This document shows positions 28,005-36,217 of a stretch of 44,791 nucleotides of DNA, piece after piece. The notes beneath the pieces were generated by a model. It was given only the letters and a program-made list of their open reading frames with translations, made no database searches and was not told where the DNA came from. Both the position numbers and the translations under genes were made by a program. The stretch covers positions 1 through 44,791 of the forward strand of contig JAVVWR010000017.1 in assembly GCA_036652035.1 (NCBI GenBank), in the 5' to 3' direction. Source of the DNA: JAEZVV01 sp036652035 (lineage in GTDB: Bacteria; Pseudomonadota; Gammaproteobacteria; Burkholderiales; Burkholderiaceae_F). Each line of letters begins with the position of its first letter. Within the stretch, counting starts at the first letter, position 1.

Positions 28005-28574
28005 ATGGCGATGCGTGAATTCATTCTTGGTGGCCAGAAAAGCGGCAAGTCGCGCACGGCGGAATCGCGTGCCGGTCAGTGGCTCGCCGCGCCCGGTCGT
28101 GCCGCGGTGCTGATTGCCACCGCGCAGCCGGGCGACGCCGAGATGGCGGCGCGCATCGCCCACCACCGCAGCGATCGGGTGGCCCGGGTGCCGGGCCTCT
28201 CGACCGTGGAAGAACCGGTGCAACTGGCCGCCGCCATCGCCCGCCTGTCGCAGCCGCAGACCATGGTGGTGGTCGATTGCCTGACGCTGTGGCTGACCCA
28301 GCTGGCGCTGCCCTTGGCGGGCGAGCCGGCCACCGATGCCGAGCTCGAGATCGCTCGCGCCGACCTTGGCCGCGCCTTGATCGCCGCGCCCGGCCCGGTG
28401 GTGCTGGTGAGCAACGAGATCGGCCTGGGCCTCTCGCCCCTTTCCCCCGAGGCGCGCCGCTTTGTCGATGCGCTGGGCCGCCTGCACCAGGAGGTGGCGG
28501 CGGCGTGCGAGCGCGTGACGCTCATGGTGGCGGGGTGCGAGCTGCCGATCAAGCGAGGGTGCGATGCGGTTTGA
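28005..28574 (+). CDS. cobU: Adenosylcobinamide kinase / adenosylcobinamide-phosphate guanylyltransferase
   Basis: CobU phosphorylates adenosylcobinamide and then adds GMP from GTP, activating it for nucleotide-loop assembly. The protein has 189 residues. The P-loop is GGQKSGKS (9-16). The HHRSDR region (53-58) contains the family's guanylylated histidine, and VVDCLTLWL and VSNEIGLGL are typical CobU/CobP blocks. It starts 9 bases after btuB, or two codons later at a second Met, and overlaps btuF by 11 bases. The next enzymes that would use its product, CobT and CobS, are not in the window. Confidence 0.93.
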   Translation: MAMREFILGGQKSGKSRTAESRAGQWLAAPGRAAVLIATAQPGDAEMAARIAHHRSDRVARVPGLSTVEEPVQLAAAIARLSQPQTMVVVDCLTLWLTQLALPLAGEPATDAELEIARADLGRALIAAPGPVVLVSNEIGLGLSPLSPEARRFVDALGRLHQEVAAACERVTLMVAGCELPIKRGCDAV

Positions 28575-29436
28575 ATCCCTGGTTCTGGCGACGCTGATCG
28601 CCCTGGCCTGCGCGAGCGCGGCGGCGGTGAGCGTCACCGATGACCGCGGCCGCGCGGTGGCGTTCGATCAGCCGCCGGCGCGCATTGTCAGCCTGCTGCC
28701 ATCGCTCACCGAAACCGTGTGCGAGCTCGGCGCCTGCGATCGGCTGGTTGGCGTGGATCGCTATTCCAACTGGCCGGCGCGGGTGAATTCGCTGCCCAAG
28801 CTCGGCGGCCTGGAAGACGCTCAGCTCGAACGAATCGTCTCCCTCAAGCCCGACCTCGTTCTGGCCGCTACCTCGGCACGGGTGATTGGCCGGCTCGAGG
28901 CGCTGGGCATCAAGGTGCTCGCGCTGGAGCCGCGCTCTCAAGGCGATACCCGCCGCGTGCTCGAGGCGGTTGCTCAGGCCATCGGGCGCCCCGGCGCGGG
29001 CAACGCCTTGTGGCAGACGATCGACGCCCGCATCGCCGCCGCGGCGCGGCGAGTACCGGCGGCGCAGCGCGGGCGCAGCGTCTACTTTGAAGTCGCCGCC
29101 GCGCCGTACGCGGCGGGTGAATCGTCCTTCGTGGGCGAAACCCTGGCGCGGCTTGGCCTGGTCAATATCGTTCCGGCCGCGCTGGGGCCCTTCCCCAAGC
29201 TCAACCCCGAATTCATCGTTCGCGCCCGCCCCCAGATCGTGATGGCCGCGAGCGACAACTTCGCCACCATGGCGCGGCGGCCGGGCTGGGGCGCTTTGCC
29301 CGCGTTGCGGGTCGCCCACCCTTGCAGTTTTCCCGCCACCCACTACGAACTGATGACTCGTCCCGGTCCGCGCATGGGCGAAGCGGCCGAGATCATCGCC
29401 GACTGCCTGGTCAGCCTGGAGGTCTCGCGCCCATGA
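28564..29436 (+). CDS. btuF: Periplasmic cobalamin-binding protein BtuF
   Basis: This 290-residue substrate-binding protein of a B12 ABC importer has a signal peptide (about 1-21) without a lipobox cysteine, so it is free in the periplasm. The class III binding-protein fold is indicated by RIVSLLPSLTETV (about 39-51), a VGVDRYSNWP segment and PDLVLA, the usual BtuF/FepB-type pattern. The start overlaps cobU by 11 bases, and the stop overlaps the btuC start (ATGA). Siderophore-binding homologues look alike; the operon points to corrinoids. Confidence 0.88.
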   Translation: MRFESLVLATLIALACASAAAVSVTDDRGRAVAFDQPPARIVSLLPSLTETVCELGACDRLVGVDRYSNWPARVNSLPKLGGLEDAQLERIVSLKPDLVLAATSARVIGRLEALGIKVLALEPRSQGDTRRVLEAVAQAIGRPGAGNALWQTIDARIAAAARRVPAAQRGRSVYFEVAAAPYAAGESSFVGETLARLGLVNIVPAALGPFPKLNPEFIVRARPQIVMAASDNFATMARRPGWGALPALRVAHPCSFPATHYELMTRPGPRMGEAAEIIADCLVSLEVSRP

Positions 29437-30455
29437 GTCAGGTTGCCAGCGCGGTCGATTCGCACCGCACCCCTCCCGCCGCGCGGCTGGCCGTGCTGCT
29501 GGCAGCGCTCGCCCTGCTGGGCGGACTGGCGGGCCTCGCCGCAGGCAGCGAGGGCTGGTCCTTCGCCTGGCGCGAGGAGTGGGACTTGATCGCCCAGATC
29601 CGCGCTCCGCGCACCCTCGGAGCCTTGCTCGCGGGCGGACTGCTCGGCCTGGCCGGGGCGATTGCTCAGGGCTTGTTCCGCAACCCGCTCGCCGACCCGT
29701 ATCTGCTCGGCTCGGCCGCGGGCGCGAGCCTGGGCGTGGTGCTGGTGTTGGCCGCGGGCGGCGTCTTCGGCCTGAGCCTGGGGCTGACCGCCGTGAGCCT
29801 CTTGCAGCGGGTCGGGCTGGTGGGCGCGGCCTTTCTCGGCGCTCTGGCGGGCGTGACTCTCACCCTCTTGCTCGCGCGCGGCGCGGCGCGGCCGATGGTG
29901 CTGCTGCTGTGCGGCGTGGTGGTTGGCGTGATCCTGGCTTCGATCACCGAACTCGTGGTGCTGCTCGCGCCCGAGGTCATGCGCGGCCGCCAGGTCTTCA
30001 TGCTGGGCACGACCAGTTTTCTCGGCTGGGACAGCGACGCCGTGCTGGCCGCCGCGCTCGCGATCAGCTTGCCGCTCGCGCTCCAATTTTCCCGCGCGCT
30101 CGACGCCCTGGTGCTGGGCGAGGCGAGCGCCAGGAGTCTCGGGCTCGATCTGCCGCGGGTCCGTCTGCTGTTGGTGAGCTTGATGGCGCTTGCCACCGGG
30201 GCCGCGGTCGCGCAGGCGGGAATGATCGCCTTTGTCGGTCTGGTCGCGCCGCATCTGGTGCGCCGCTGCGTGGTGGTGACGCATGGCGCGCTGCTGGCGC
30301 TGTCGGCTCTGGCGGGCGGCGTTCTGCTGCTGCTCGCCGACGTCGCCGCGCGCAGCCTGATCGCTCCGCTGGAGCTGCCGGTTGGCATCCTGACCGCCCT
30401 ATTGGGTGGCCTTTACCTCTTGATTCTGTTGCGCCGCTCGTATGCCAATCGATAG
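29433..30455 (+). CDS. btuC: Cobalamin ABC transporter permease BtuC (FecCD family)
   Basis: This inner-membrane permease of 340 residues has about nine or ten helices, belonging to the FecCD/BtuC family. Family blocks are RAPRTLGALLAGGLLGLAG, QGLFRNPLADPYLLGSAAGA (the loop contacting the ATPase) and GMIAFVGLVAPHLVRR near the C terminus. The start ATG overlaps the btuF stop (ATGA); the longer in-frame start inside btuF is rejected. It overlaps btuD by 14 bases. With BtuF and BtuD it forms the type II importer that carries cobalamin across the inner membrane. Confidence 0.92.
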   Translation: MSQVASAVDSHRTPPAARLAVLLAALALLGGLAGLAAGSEGWSFAWREEWDLIAQIRAPRTLGALLAGGLLGLAGAIAQGLFRNPLADPYLLGSAAGASLGVVLVLAAGGVFGLSLGLTAVSLLQRVGLVGAAFLGALAGVTLTLLLARGAARPMVLLLCGVVVGVILASITELVVLLAPEVMRGRQVFMLGTTSFLGWDSDAVLAAALAISLPLALQFSRALDALVLGEASARSLGLDLPRVRLLLVSLMALATGAAVAQAGMIAFVGLVAPHLVRRCVVVTHGALLALSALAGGVLLLLADVAARSLIAPLELPVGILTALLGGLYLLILLRRSYANR

Positions 30456-31251
30456 CCGAGAAGAAGCCGACCCCGCCGTGTGGCTGCAAGCGCGGGCGCT
30501 CGATGTCGAACGCGGCGGCCGGCGCGTGGTCAAAGGCGTCTCGCTCGCTTTCGCGGCGGGGCAATGGAGCGCGATCGTCGGCCCCAATGGCGCGGGCAAA
30601 AGCAGTCTGCTCGCCGCTCTGGCGTGGCTGCTGCCGGTGGCCGCCGGCGAGGTCGAATTGGACGGTCGGCGGCTGGCCGACTGGTCGCCGCGCGAGCGGG
30701 GGCAGCGCATGGCGTGGTTGGCTCAGCAAGGCGAGGCCGAGGGCGAGATTGCCGCGATCGACGTGGTTCGCCTCGGCCGCCTGCCGCATCAAGGCCTGTT
30801 TGGCGCCGCGAGCGCCGCCGACGAAGCCGCCGTGGTGCAAGCCATGGCCGAGACGGCTTGCGCGGAGTTTTCGCAGCGGCGCCTGAGTGAACTCTCGGGT
30901 GGCGAGCGCCAGCGGGTCTTGCTCGCTCGGGCGCTGGCGGTGGGCGCTCCGGTGCTGCTGCTCGACGAACCGACCACCCACCTCGATGCGCCGCACCAGG
31001 TGGCCCTGGTGCGCAGCCTGAAGGCGCGCGCGGCGGCGGGAGCGGCGGTGGTTGCGGTTTTGCACGACCTCAACCTCGCTCTGGCGGCCGACCGCGTGGT
31101 GGTGCTCGCCCAAGGGCGGGTCGCCGCTTGTGGCGCGCCCGCCGAGCCCCAGGTTCGCGCCGCGCTGGTCGAGGTCTTCGATCACGCCTTCACGATCGAA
31201 TCGGTCGAGCGCGCGGGCGCCCGCCACTGGTTCGCCTTGCCGGTTCTCTGA
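30442..31251 (+). CDS. btuD: Cobalamin ABC transporter ATP-binding protein BtuD
   Basis: This cytoplasmic ABC ATPase has 269 residues. Walker A is GPNGAGKS (47-54), the signature motif is LSGGERQRV (about 151), Walker B is VLLLDEPTTHLD (about 172) and the switch histidine lies in VVAVLHDLN. The overall pattern is that of FecE/BtuD-type ATPases that energise FecCD permeases. The gene overlaps btuC by 14 bases and is followed 10 bases later by cobO. An N-terminal extension of about 15 residues precedes the usual start of the fold; it has no obvious function. Confidence 0.92.
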   Translation: MPIDSREEADPAVWLQARALDVERGGRRVVKGVSLAFAAGQWSAIVGPNGAGKSSLLAALAWLLPVAAGEVELDGRRLADWSPRERGQRMAWLAQQGEAEGEIAAIDVVRLGRLPHQGLFGAASAADEAAVVQAMAETACAEFSQRRLSELSGGERQRVLLARALAVGAPVLLLDEPTTHLDAPHQVALVRSLKARAAAGAAVVAVLHDLNLALAADRVVVLAQGRVAACGAPAEPQVRAALVEVFDHAFTIESVERAGARHWFALPVL

Positions 31252-31261
31252 GGACAATCCA

Positions 31262-31831
31262 ATGCACATCGAAACTCCACCGACCGCACGCTCGGCGCTG
31301 CGACCCGAGGGTGAGCGCCGCGGCCTGGTCCTGGTGCACACCGGCGACGGCAAGGGCAAGAGCACCGCCGCTTTCGGTCTGGCCCTGCGCGCCCACGGCC
31401 GCGGCAAGCCGGTCAAGATCTACCAGTTCATGAAAGTGCCAAGCGCTCGCTTTGGCGAGCACCGCATGTTCGAGCAGCTCGGCGTTCCGATCATCGGCCT
31501 GGGCGACGGCTTTAGCTGGAAGAGCCGTGACCTTGAACACTCCGCCCAGCTCGCGCGCGATGGCTGGGCGCAGGCCGAGGCCTGCATTCGCGCCGGCGAG
31601 CACTTCCTGGTCGTGCTCGACGAGATCATGTATCCGCTGCGCTACGGCTGGATCGATCTTGAATTGGTGCTGGCCTGCCTGCGCGAGCGGCCGGCCGCGG
31701 TGAGCGTGGTCCTGACCGGCCGCAACGCCCCCGCCGAACTGGTGGCGCTGGCCGACACCGTGACCGAGATGACGCTCATCAAGCACCACTACCAGGCGGG
31801 CGTTCCGGCGCAGCGCGGGATCGAGGATTGA
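31262..31831 (+). CDS. cobO: Cob(I)yrinic acid a,c-diamide adenosyltransferase CobO
   Basis: CobO/BtuR (CobA-type) transfers adenosyl from ATP to the cobalt of cob(I)alamin or precursors. The length of 189 residues fits. The P-loop is TGDGKGKST (27-35), followed by QFMKVPSARFGE and the conserved VVLDEIMYPLRYGW and VVLTGRNAP blocks. The family's N-terminal extension before the P-loop is present. The ATG has AGGACAAT upstream. The stop overlaps a possible TTG start of the next gene (TTGA). In this operon it adenosylates imported corrinoids before side-chain assembly. Confidence 0.93.
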   Translation: MHIETPPTARSALRPEGERRGLVLVHTGDGKGKSTAAFGLALRAHGRGKPVKIYQFMKVPSARFGEHRMFEQLGVPIIGLGDGFSWKSRDLEHSAQLARDGWAQAEACIRAGEHFLVVLDEIMYPLRYGWIDLELVLACLRERPAAVSVVLTGRNAPAELVALADTVTEMTLIKHHYQAGVPAQRGIED

Positions 31832-32529
31832 GCGTGGCGCGCAACTCGCCGGTGGCAATCAGCTGGAGCGGCGGCAAGGACAGCTGCCTGGCCTGGTTGC
31901 GGGCGCGGGAAGCGGGCTGGCCTGTCAGCACCTTTGTCACGATGTGCTCAGCCGACGGCGCCAGCCTGTCGCATGCCGTCTCGCCCGCCGTGCTCGCGGC
32001 CCAGGTCGCGGCTTTGGGCGGCGATCTGATCCGCGTCGAAGTTCCCGCTGGCGGTTACGCCGCGGCGTTTGATCAGACTCTGGCCGCGCGTTACGCCAGC
32101 GGCCATCGCCGCATGGTGTTTGGCGACATCGACCTCGCGGCGCATCGGGTGTGGATCACCGCCGCCTGCGAGCGCGCCGGAATCGAAGCGCTGTTTCCGC
32201 TCTGGGGCAGGGCGCGGTCCGCGGTGGCGAGCGAGGTGATCGAGCGCGGCATTCGCGCCCGGCTGGTGTGCGTTCGAACCGATGCCTTGGCTGCCGATTT
32301 CTGCGGGCGCGACTACGACGCCGCGCTTTTGGCCGACCTTCCGCCCGCGGTCTGCCCCTGTGGCGAAAACGGCGAATTCCACACCCTGGTCACCGACGCA
32401 CCGGGCATGAAGGCGCCGCTGCGCCTGCGGGCTCTGGCACGGCGTTCGGTGCCGGCGCTGCCGCCGCTCAGTCCCGCCGAGCGGGTGTTTCAGGACTTTG
32501 CGCTCGCCGAGCCGGACCCGGCCGAATGA
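31828..32529 (+). CDS. DUF71/COG2102 ATP-pyrophosphatase (B12-salvage-associated)
   Basis: This 233-residue PP-loop ATPase has the adenylating motif S14-G-G-K-D-S and a C-terminal CPCGENGEFHT motif shared with diphthine-ammonia ligase (Dph6) relatives. Bacteria lack diphthamide, and comparative genomics has predicted that one bacterial branch of DUF71 acts in B12 salvage; its position between cobO and cbiB fits that branch. An ATP-dependent amidation of a corrinoid carboxylate is a reasonable guess, not shown. Two starts are possible: TTG at 31828, overlapping the cobO stop, or GTG at 31834. The stop overlaps the cbiB start (ATGA). Confidence 0.8.
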   Translation: MSVARNSPVAISWSGGKDSCLAWLRAREAGWPVSTFVTMCSADGASLSHAVSPAVLAAQVAALGGDLIRVEVPAGGYAAAFDQTLAARYASGHRRMVFGDIDLAAHRVWITAACERAGIEALFPLWGRARSAVASEVIERGIRARLVCVRTDALAADFCGRDYDAALLADLPPAVCPCGENGEFHTLVTDAPGMKAPLRLRALARRSVPALPPLSPAERVFQDFALAEPDPAE

Positions 32530-33470
32530 CGGTCTGGCTGGCGCTGGTGATTCCGGCCGCGATGCTGGTCGCTTTGCTGGTCGATCGCGCGCTGGGCGAG
32601 CCGCCGCCGCGCTGGCATCCGGTGGTCGCGATCGGGCGCTACCTTGAGCGCAGCGGGCGCGGCCTGCCGCAGCGATCGCCGCGCGCGGCCTTCTGTGGCG
32701 GAGTGCTCGCCTGGTGCCTGGGGGCGGCGCTGGTGACGGCGCTGGCCGCGGTGGTTCAGGCTGTCTTGTGGCGTTGGCTGTCGGGCTCGGTGGCGGGGGC
32801 GGCATTGCTCGCACTTTTGCTCGGGCTCTTGTTAAAGCCGCTGCTCGCCTGGCGCTTGCTGCGCGAAGAAGTGGCGGCGGTCGAGATCGGTCTGGGCCAG
32901 AGTCTGGCCGCGGGTCGCGCGCGAATTGCGCGGATCTCGAGTCGGGATTCTTCGCGGCACGGCGCCAGCGCGGTACGGGAAACGGCCATCGAAACCCTGG
33001 CCGAGAACCTCAACGATTCGGTGGTCGCGCCGCTTTTCTGGTTTGCCATCGCCGGCCTGCCCGGCGCCGCGCTTTACCGCTTTGCCAATACCGCCGACGC
33101 CATGTGGGGCTATCGCGGCGAGTGGGAATGGGCGGGCAAATGGGCGGCTCATGCCGACGATGTCTTGTCGTGGCTGCCGGCCCGGATCACCGCCGTGGCT
33201 TTGTTGCCGCAACCGGCCCGCTGGCGTCAACTGGCGCGAGCCGCTCGCGTCACGCCCTCGCCCAATGGCGGCTGGCCGATGGGCGCGATGGCGATCGCGC
33301 TGGGTGCGCGTCTGACCAAGCCCGGCGTCTACGTTCTCAATCCTGGCGGCCGGGCGGTCGAGGCCGGTGATATTTCAGCGGCGATGACGCGGGCCGCGCG
33401 TGCCTTGATCCTGGGCGTGGCCGTGCTCGCGTTGCTGGCCTTGGTGGTGAATCTAAATGAGCCTTTTTGA
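32526..33470 (+). CDS. cbiB: Adenosylcobinamide-phosphate synthase CbiB
   Basis: CbiB (CobD in Pseudomonas naming) joins adenosylcobyric acid to aminopropanol phosphate. This inner-membrane protein has 314 residues with about four or five helices. Family motifs are LVDRALGEPPPRWHPVVAIG at the N terminus, ETAIETLAENLNDSVVAPLFW in the centre, and NTADAMWGYR and the TPSPNGGWPMGAMA block near the end. The ATG overlaps the DUF71 stop; the cobD start lies 14 bases inside its end. The tight overlap with the gene making its aminopropanol substrate (cobD) fits coordinated supply. Confidence 0.92.
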   Translation: MTVWLALVIPAAMLVALLVDRALGEPPPRWHPVVAIGRYLERSGRGLPQRSPRAAFCGGVLAWCLGAALVTALAAVVQAVLWRWLSGSVAGAALLALLLGLLLKPLLAWRLLREEVAAVEIGLGQSLAAGRARIARISSRDSSRHGASAVRETAIETLAENLNDSVVAPLFWFAIAGLPGAALYRFANTADAMWGYRGEWEWAGKWAAHADDVLSWLPARITAVALLPQPARWRQLARAARVTPSPNGGWPMGAMAIALGARLTKPGVYVLNPGGRAVEAGDISAAMTRAARALILGVAVLALLALVVNLNEPF

Positions 33471-34503
33471 AACGGATTGGCAGTTGCCGCTGCCCGCACC
33501 ACACAGCCATGGCGGCGCCGACGCGTTCGGCGCGGCGCGCTTTGATTTCTCCAGCAATGCCAATGCGGCCGGGCCGCTGCCCAGCGTAGCCGCGGCCGTG
33601 CTGGCCGCTGACCGCCGCGGTTACCCCGATCCGGCTTACTCCGTTCTGCGTCAGCACCTGGGTCGCTGGCACGGTGTCTCGGCCGGGCGGATCGTGCCGG
33701 CGGCGAGCGCGAGCGAATTCATCCATCGCTTCACCCGCGCGGCGGCGCTCTGGGGCGGCGCCTCCCGAGTGCTGTTGCCGCGGCCGGGTTATGGCGATTA
33801 CGCCGCCGCGGCCGGCCAGTGCGGTCTGGCGATGGCAAGCTACGACAGCCAGGCGGTCGGTCTGCCTGCGAGCGAACTCGAGCGCGGCACCCTGGCCTGG
33901 GTGACCGAGCCAATCAGCCCGAGCGGAGCGACCCGCATGGCCGACTTGCCGTGCTTTCTGGCCGTGGCGCAGGCGTTTGGCGCCAGTGTGGTGCTTGACC
34001 TGGCTTATCAGCCGCTGCGTTTTGACGGCGGGCCCCTGCCCGCGGCGGTCGATTCGGCCTGGCAGCTCTGCTCGCCCAACAAGGCCTGTGGTCTGACCGG
34101 GGTGAGAGCGGCCTATGCGATTGCGCCGCTCGGCGCCGAAGCGGTGGCTGCGGCCTTGCGCGAGACGGCGTCGTCTTGGGTGGTGGGCGCCGATGGCGTG
34201 GCCATGCTCACCGCTTTTGCGGGTGCCAAAGCGCAGGCCGAGCTCGAGGCGCAACGCGGCCTGCTTCTGACCTGGCGCGAGAGACTGTTGCGGCACTTGA
34301 GCGAACGGGGCTGGCACGACGAGGCGAGCGCCAGCGTGACGCCGTTTTTCCTCGCCCGGCCGCCGCACGCCTTGGACTGGGGCGCGCTGAGAAACCGGGG
34401 CATCAAGCTGCGCGACGCGAGCGAGCTTGGCCTGCCGGGCTGGGTGCGGCTGTCGGCGCAACGGCCCGAGGCGGTGGCCGCCTTGTGTCGCGAACTGGAT
34501 TAG
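33457..34503 (+). CDS. cobD: L-threonine-O-3-phosphate decarboxylase (CobD, Salmonella naming)
   Basis: This PLP enzyme, related to histidinol-phosphate aminotransferase, decarboxylates threonine phosphate to aminopropanol phosphate for CbiB. It has 348 residues. Landmarks are the FDFSSNANAAGP start block, the RRGYPDPAYSVLR segment that includes the substrate-side tyrosine, and the Schiff-base lysine K209 in SPNKACGLTG, followed by VRAAYAI. Pseudomonas naming would be cobC. It overlaps cbiB by 14 bases and is followed 9 bases later by cbiP. Histidinol-phosphate aminotransferase itself is less likely, given the operon. Confidence 0.88.
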   Translation: MSLFETDWQLPLPAPHSHGGADAFGAARFDFSSNANAAGPLPSVAAAVLAADRRGYPDPAYSVLRQHLGRWHGVSAGRIVPAASASEFIHRFTRAAALWGGASRVLLPRPGYGDYAAAAGQCGLAMASYDSQAVGLPASELERGTLAWVTEPISPSGATRMADLPCFLAVAQAFGASVVLDLAYQPLRFDGGPLPAAVDSAWQLCSPNKACGLTGVRAAYAIAPLGAEAVAAALRETASSWVVGADGVAMLTAFAGAKAQAELEAQRGLLLTWRERLLRHLSERGWHDEASASVTPFFLARPPHALDWGALRNRGIKLRDASELGLPGWVRLSAQRPEAVAALCRELD

Positions 34504-34512
34504 GAAAGAACA

Positions 34513-35985
34513 ATGAAGGCAGCTTCGGTGATGGTGCTCGGTTGCACCAGCGACGCGGGCAAGAGCTGGCTCGCCACGGCGCTGTGCCGCTGGTACGCGC
34601 GGCGCGGGCTCAAGGTGATGCCGTTCAAGGCGCAGAACATGAGCAACCACGCGCGCGTGGTGCCGCGCGTGCTGGCTACTGGTGCGGGCGGCGAGTGCGG
34701 CTGGGGCGAGATCGGCAGCGCTCAGTATTTCCAGGCGCTGGCGGCTCGCGCAGCGCCCGACGTTCGAATGAACCCCGTGCTCTTGAAGCCCGAGGCCGAC
34801 ACCCGCAGCCAGGTGGTGGTGATGGGCCAGGTGCGGGCCGACCTGGGCGCGATGGCGTGGCGCGAGCGCAGCGCGCTCCTGCGGGTCGAGGCCAACCGCG
34901 CCTTGGCCGAACTGCGCCAGGAGTGTGATCTGCTCGTGATCGAAGGCGCGGGCTCGCCCGCCGAGATCAATCTGGCCGCCAACGATTACGTCAACACCGG
35001 CACCGCGATCGCGAGCGAGGCGGCCTGCCTGCTGGTGGCCGACATCGACCGCGGCGGCGCCTTCGCCCACCTCTACGGCACGCACGCCTTGATGGACGAG
35101 CGGGTGCGGTCCCAGGTGCGCGGTTTTGTGCTCAACAAGTTCCGTGGCGACGCGAACCTGCTCGCGCCCGCGCCGCAACAGCTCGAAGCGCTCACCGGCG
35201 TTCCCACGCTGGCGGTGATTCCGATGCGGCGCGACCACGGACTGCCCGAAGAAGACGCGGTTCCCGGCCAGGCCGGTGCCGCCGCCGGGCCGCGGATCGT
35301 GGTGCTGGCGACGCCGCATTCGAGCAACCTCGACGAATTCGCGCCGCTCTCGGCGGCGGGCCTGAGCGTGCGCTTTGCCCGCGACGCGGCGGCGATCGCT
35401 GCCGCCGACTGGTTGATCCTGCCCGGCAGCAAACACACCCGCGCCGACCTGCAATGGCTGCGCGCCGAGGGTCTGGATGCAGCGATCCAGTCTCATGCCA
35501 AGAGCGGCAAGCCGCTCTTGGCGATCTGCGGCGGAATGCAGATGCTGGGGCAAGACATTGCCGATCCCGCGGGGCTTGAGGGCGGCTCGCCCGGCCGCAG
35601 CGCAGGGTTGGGTCTGCTGCCGCTCGCCACCGAGTTCGAGCGGCACAAGGACTTGCGCCGCTCGAACTACCGCTTCGAGCCGATCGAAGGCCTGTGGTCG
35701 GACTTGAGCGGGCTAGCGTTCGACGGCTATGAAATCCACTGCGGCCGCACCACGCCGCTCGCGCCGCTGGCTTGTGCTCTTGCGGGCGCGCCGGGCTGGT
35801 GCCGTGGCAACGTGCTCGCGCTCTACCCGCACGGACTGTTCGAGAACCCGGCCGTGGTGCAGGCGCTGTTTGGCCGCAGCGGCCGCTCGCTCGAAGCCAG
35901 TTTCGATCGTTTGGCCGACCTGATTGATGAGTGCTTTGGCAGCGCGAGTTTGATGGGCTTGCTCGCACATCAGCACGGGGGATAG
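34513..35985 (+). CDS. cbiP: Cobyric acid synthase CbiP/CobQ
   Basis: This glutamine-dependent amidotransferase amidates side chains b, d, e and g of adenosylcobyrinic acid a,c-diamide. It has 490 residues. The N-terminal dethiobiotin-synthetase-like ATPase begins VLGCTSDAGKSWLATALCRW (8-27) with FKAQNMSNHARV after it. The C-terminal class I glutaminase-like domain has the nucleophile C339 in LAICGGMQMLG and a catalytic-type histidine in YEIHCGRT. It closes the cobalamin operon; no terminator is evident in the following 230 bases. Having CbiP without ring-synthesis genes nearby suggests salvage of incomplete corrinoids or ring genes elsewhere. Confidence 0.94.
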   Translation: MKAASVMVLGCTSDAGKSWLATALCRWYARRGLKVMPFKAQNMSNHARVVPRVLATGAGGECGWGEIGSAQYFQALAARAAPDVRMNPVLLKPEADTRSQVVVMGQVRADLGAMAWRERSALLRVEANRALAELRQECDLLVIEGAGSPAEINLAANDYVNTGTAIASEAACLLVADIDRGGAFAHLYGTHALMDERVRSQVRGFVLNKFRGDANLLAPAPQQLEALTGVPTLAVIPMRRDHGLPEEDAVPGQAGAAAGPRIVVLATPHSSNLDEFAPLSAAGLSVRFARDAAAIAAADWLILPGSKHTRADLQWLRAEGLDAAIQSHAKSGKPLLAICGGMQMLGQDIADPAGLEGGSPGRSAGLGLLPLATEFERHKDLRRSNYRFEPIEGLWSDLSGLAFDGYEIHCGRTTPLAPLACALAGAPGWCRGNVLALYPHGLFENPAVVQALFGRSGRSLEASFDRLADLIDECFGSASLMGLLAHQHGG

Positions 35986-36217
35986 GCCAGAGGGGGTGAA
36001 GGCTAAGGCCGCGAAAGTTGCGCGTCTGCGCTCGATCTCGATAGGTCTGTGACACAGCGCCGTGGCGTGGGACAGGTGTCTGGGAATGTCGAGAATGTCG
36101 TTTTTACGTCAATGGCGAGACGCCTGGTTAGCGGAAATTTGATGCAACCTTTGTCGGCCAGTGAATTGCCCTGCGCAGGCTCACTATTTGAGCCCGATCT
36201 TGTTCTATGGTCGCGGC
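35986..36217. other. Spacer between cobalamin operon and CRISPR-Cas locus
   Basis: This 232-bp stretch is less GC-rich than its surroundings, especially 36100-36215. It should hold the cas promoter. TTGATG at 36139-36144 with TGAATT 17 bases later is the only spacing I could fit, and it is weak. No terminator with a T-run was found. Confidence 0.4.

Noticed and set aside
36139..36167. sigma-70 promoter for cas3
   Set aside because: TTGATG and TGAATT match the consensus too poorly to list as a feature.
36161..36217. Earlier GTG start for cas3
   Set aside because: The added 19 residues do not resemble Cas3 N termini, which begin close to the tyrosine/His-rich segment found after the ATG at 36218.
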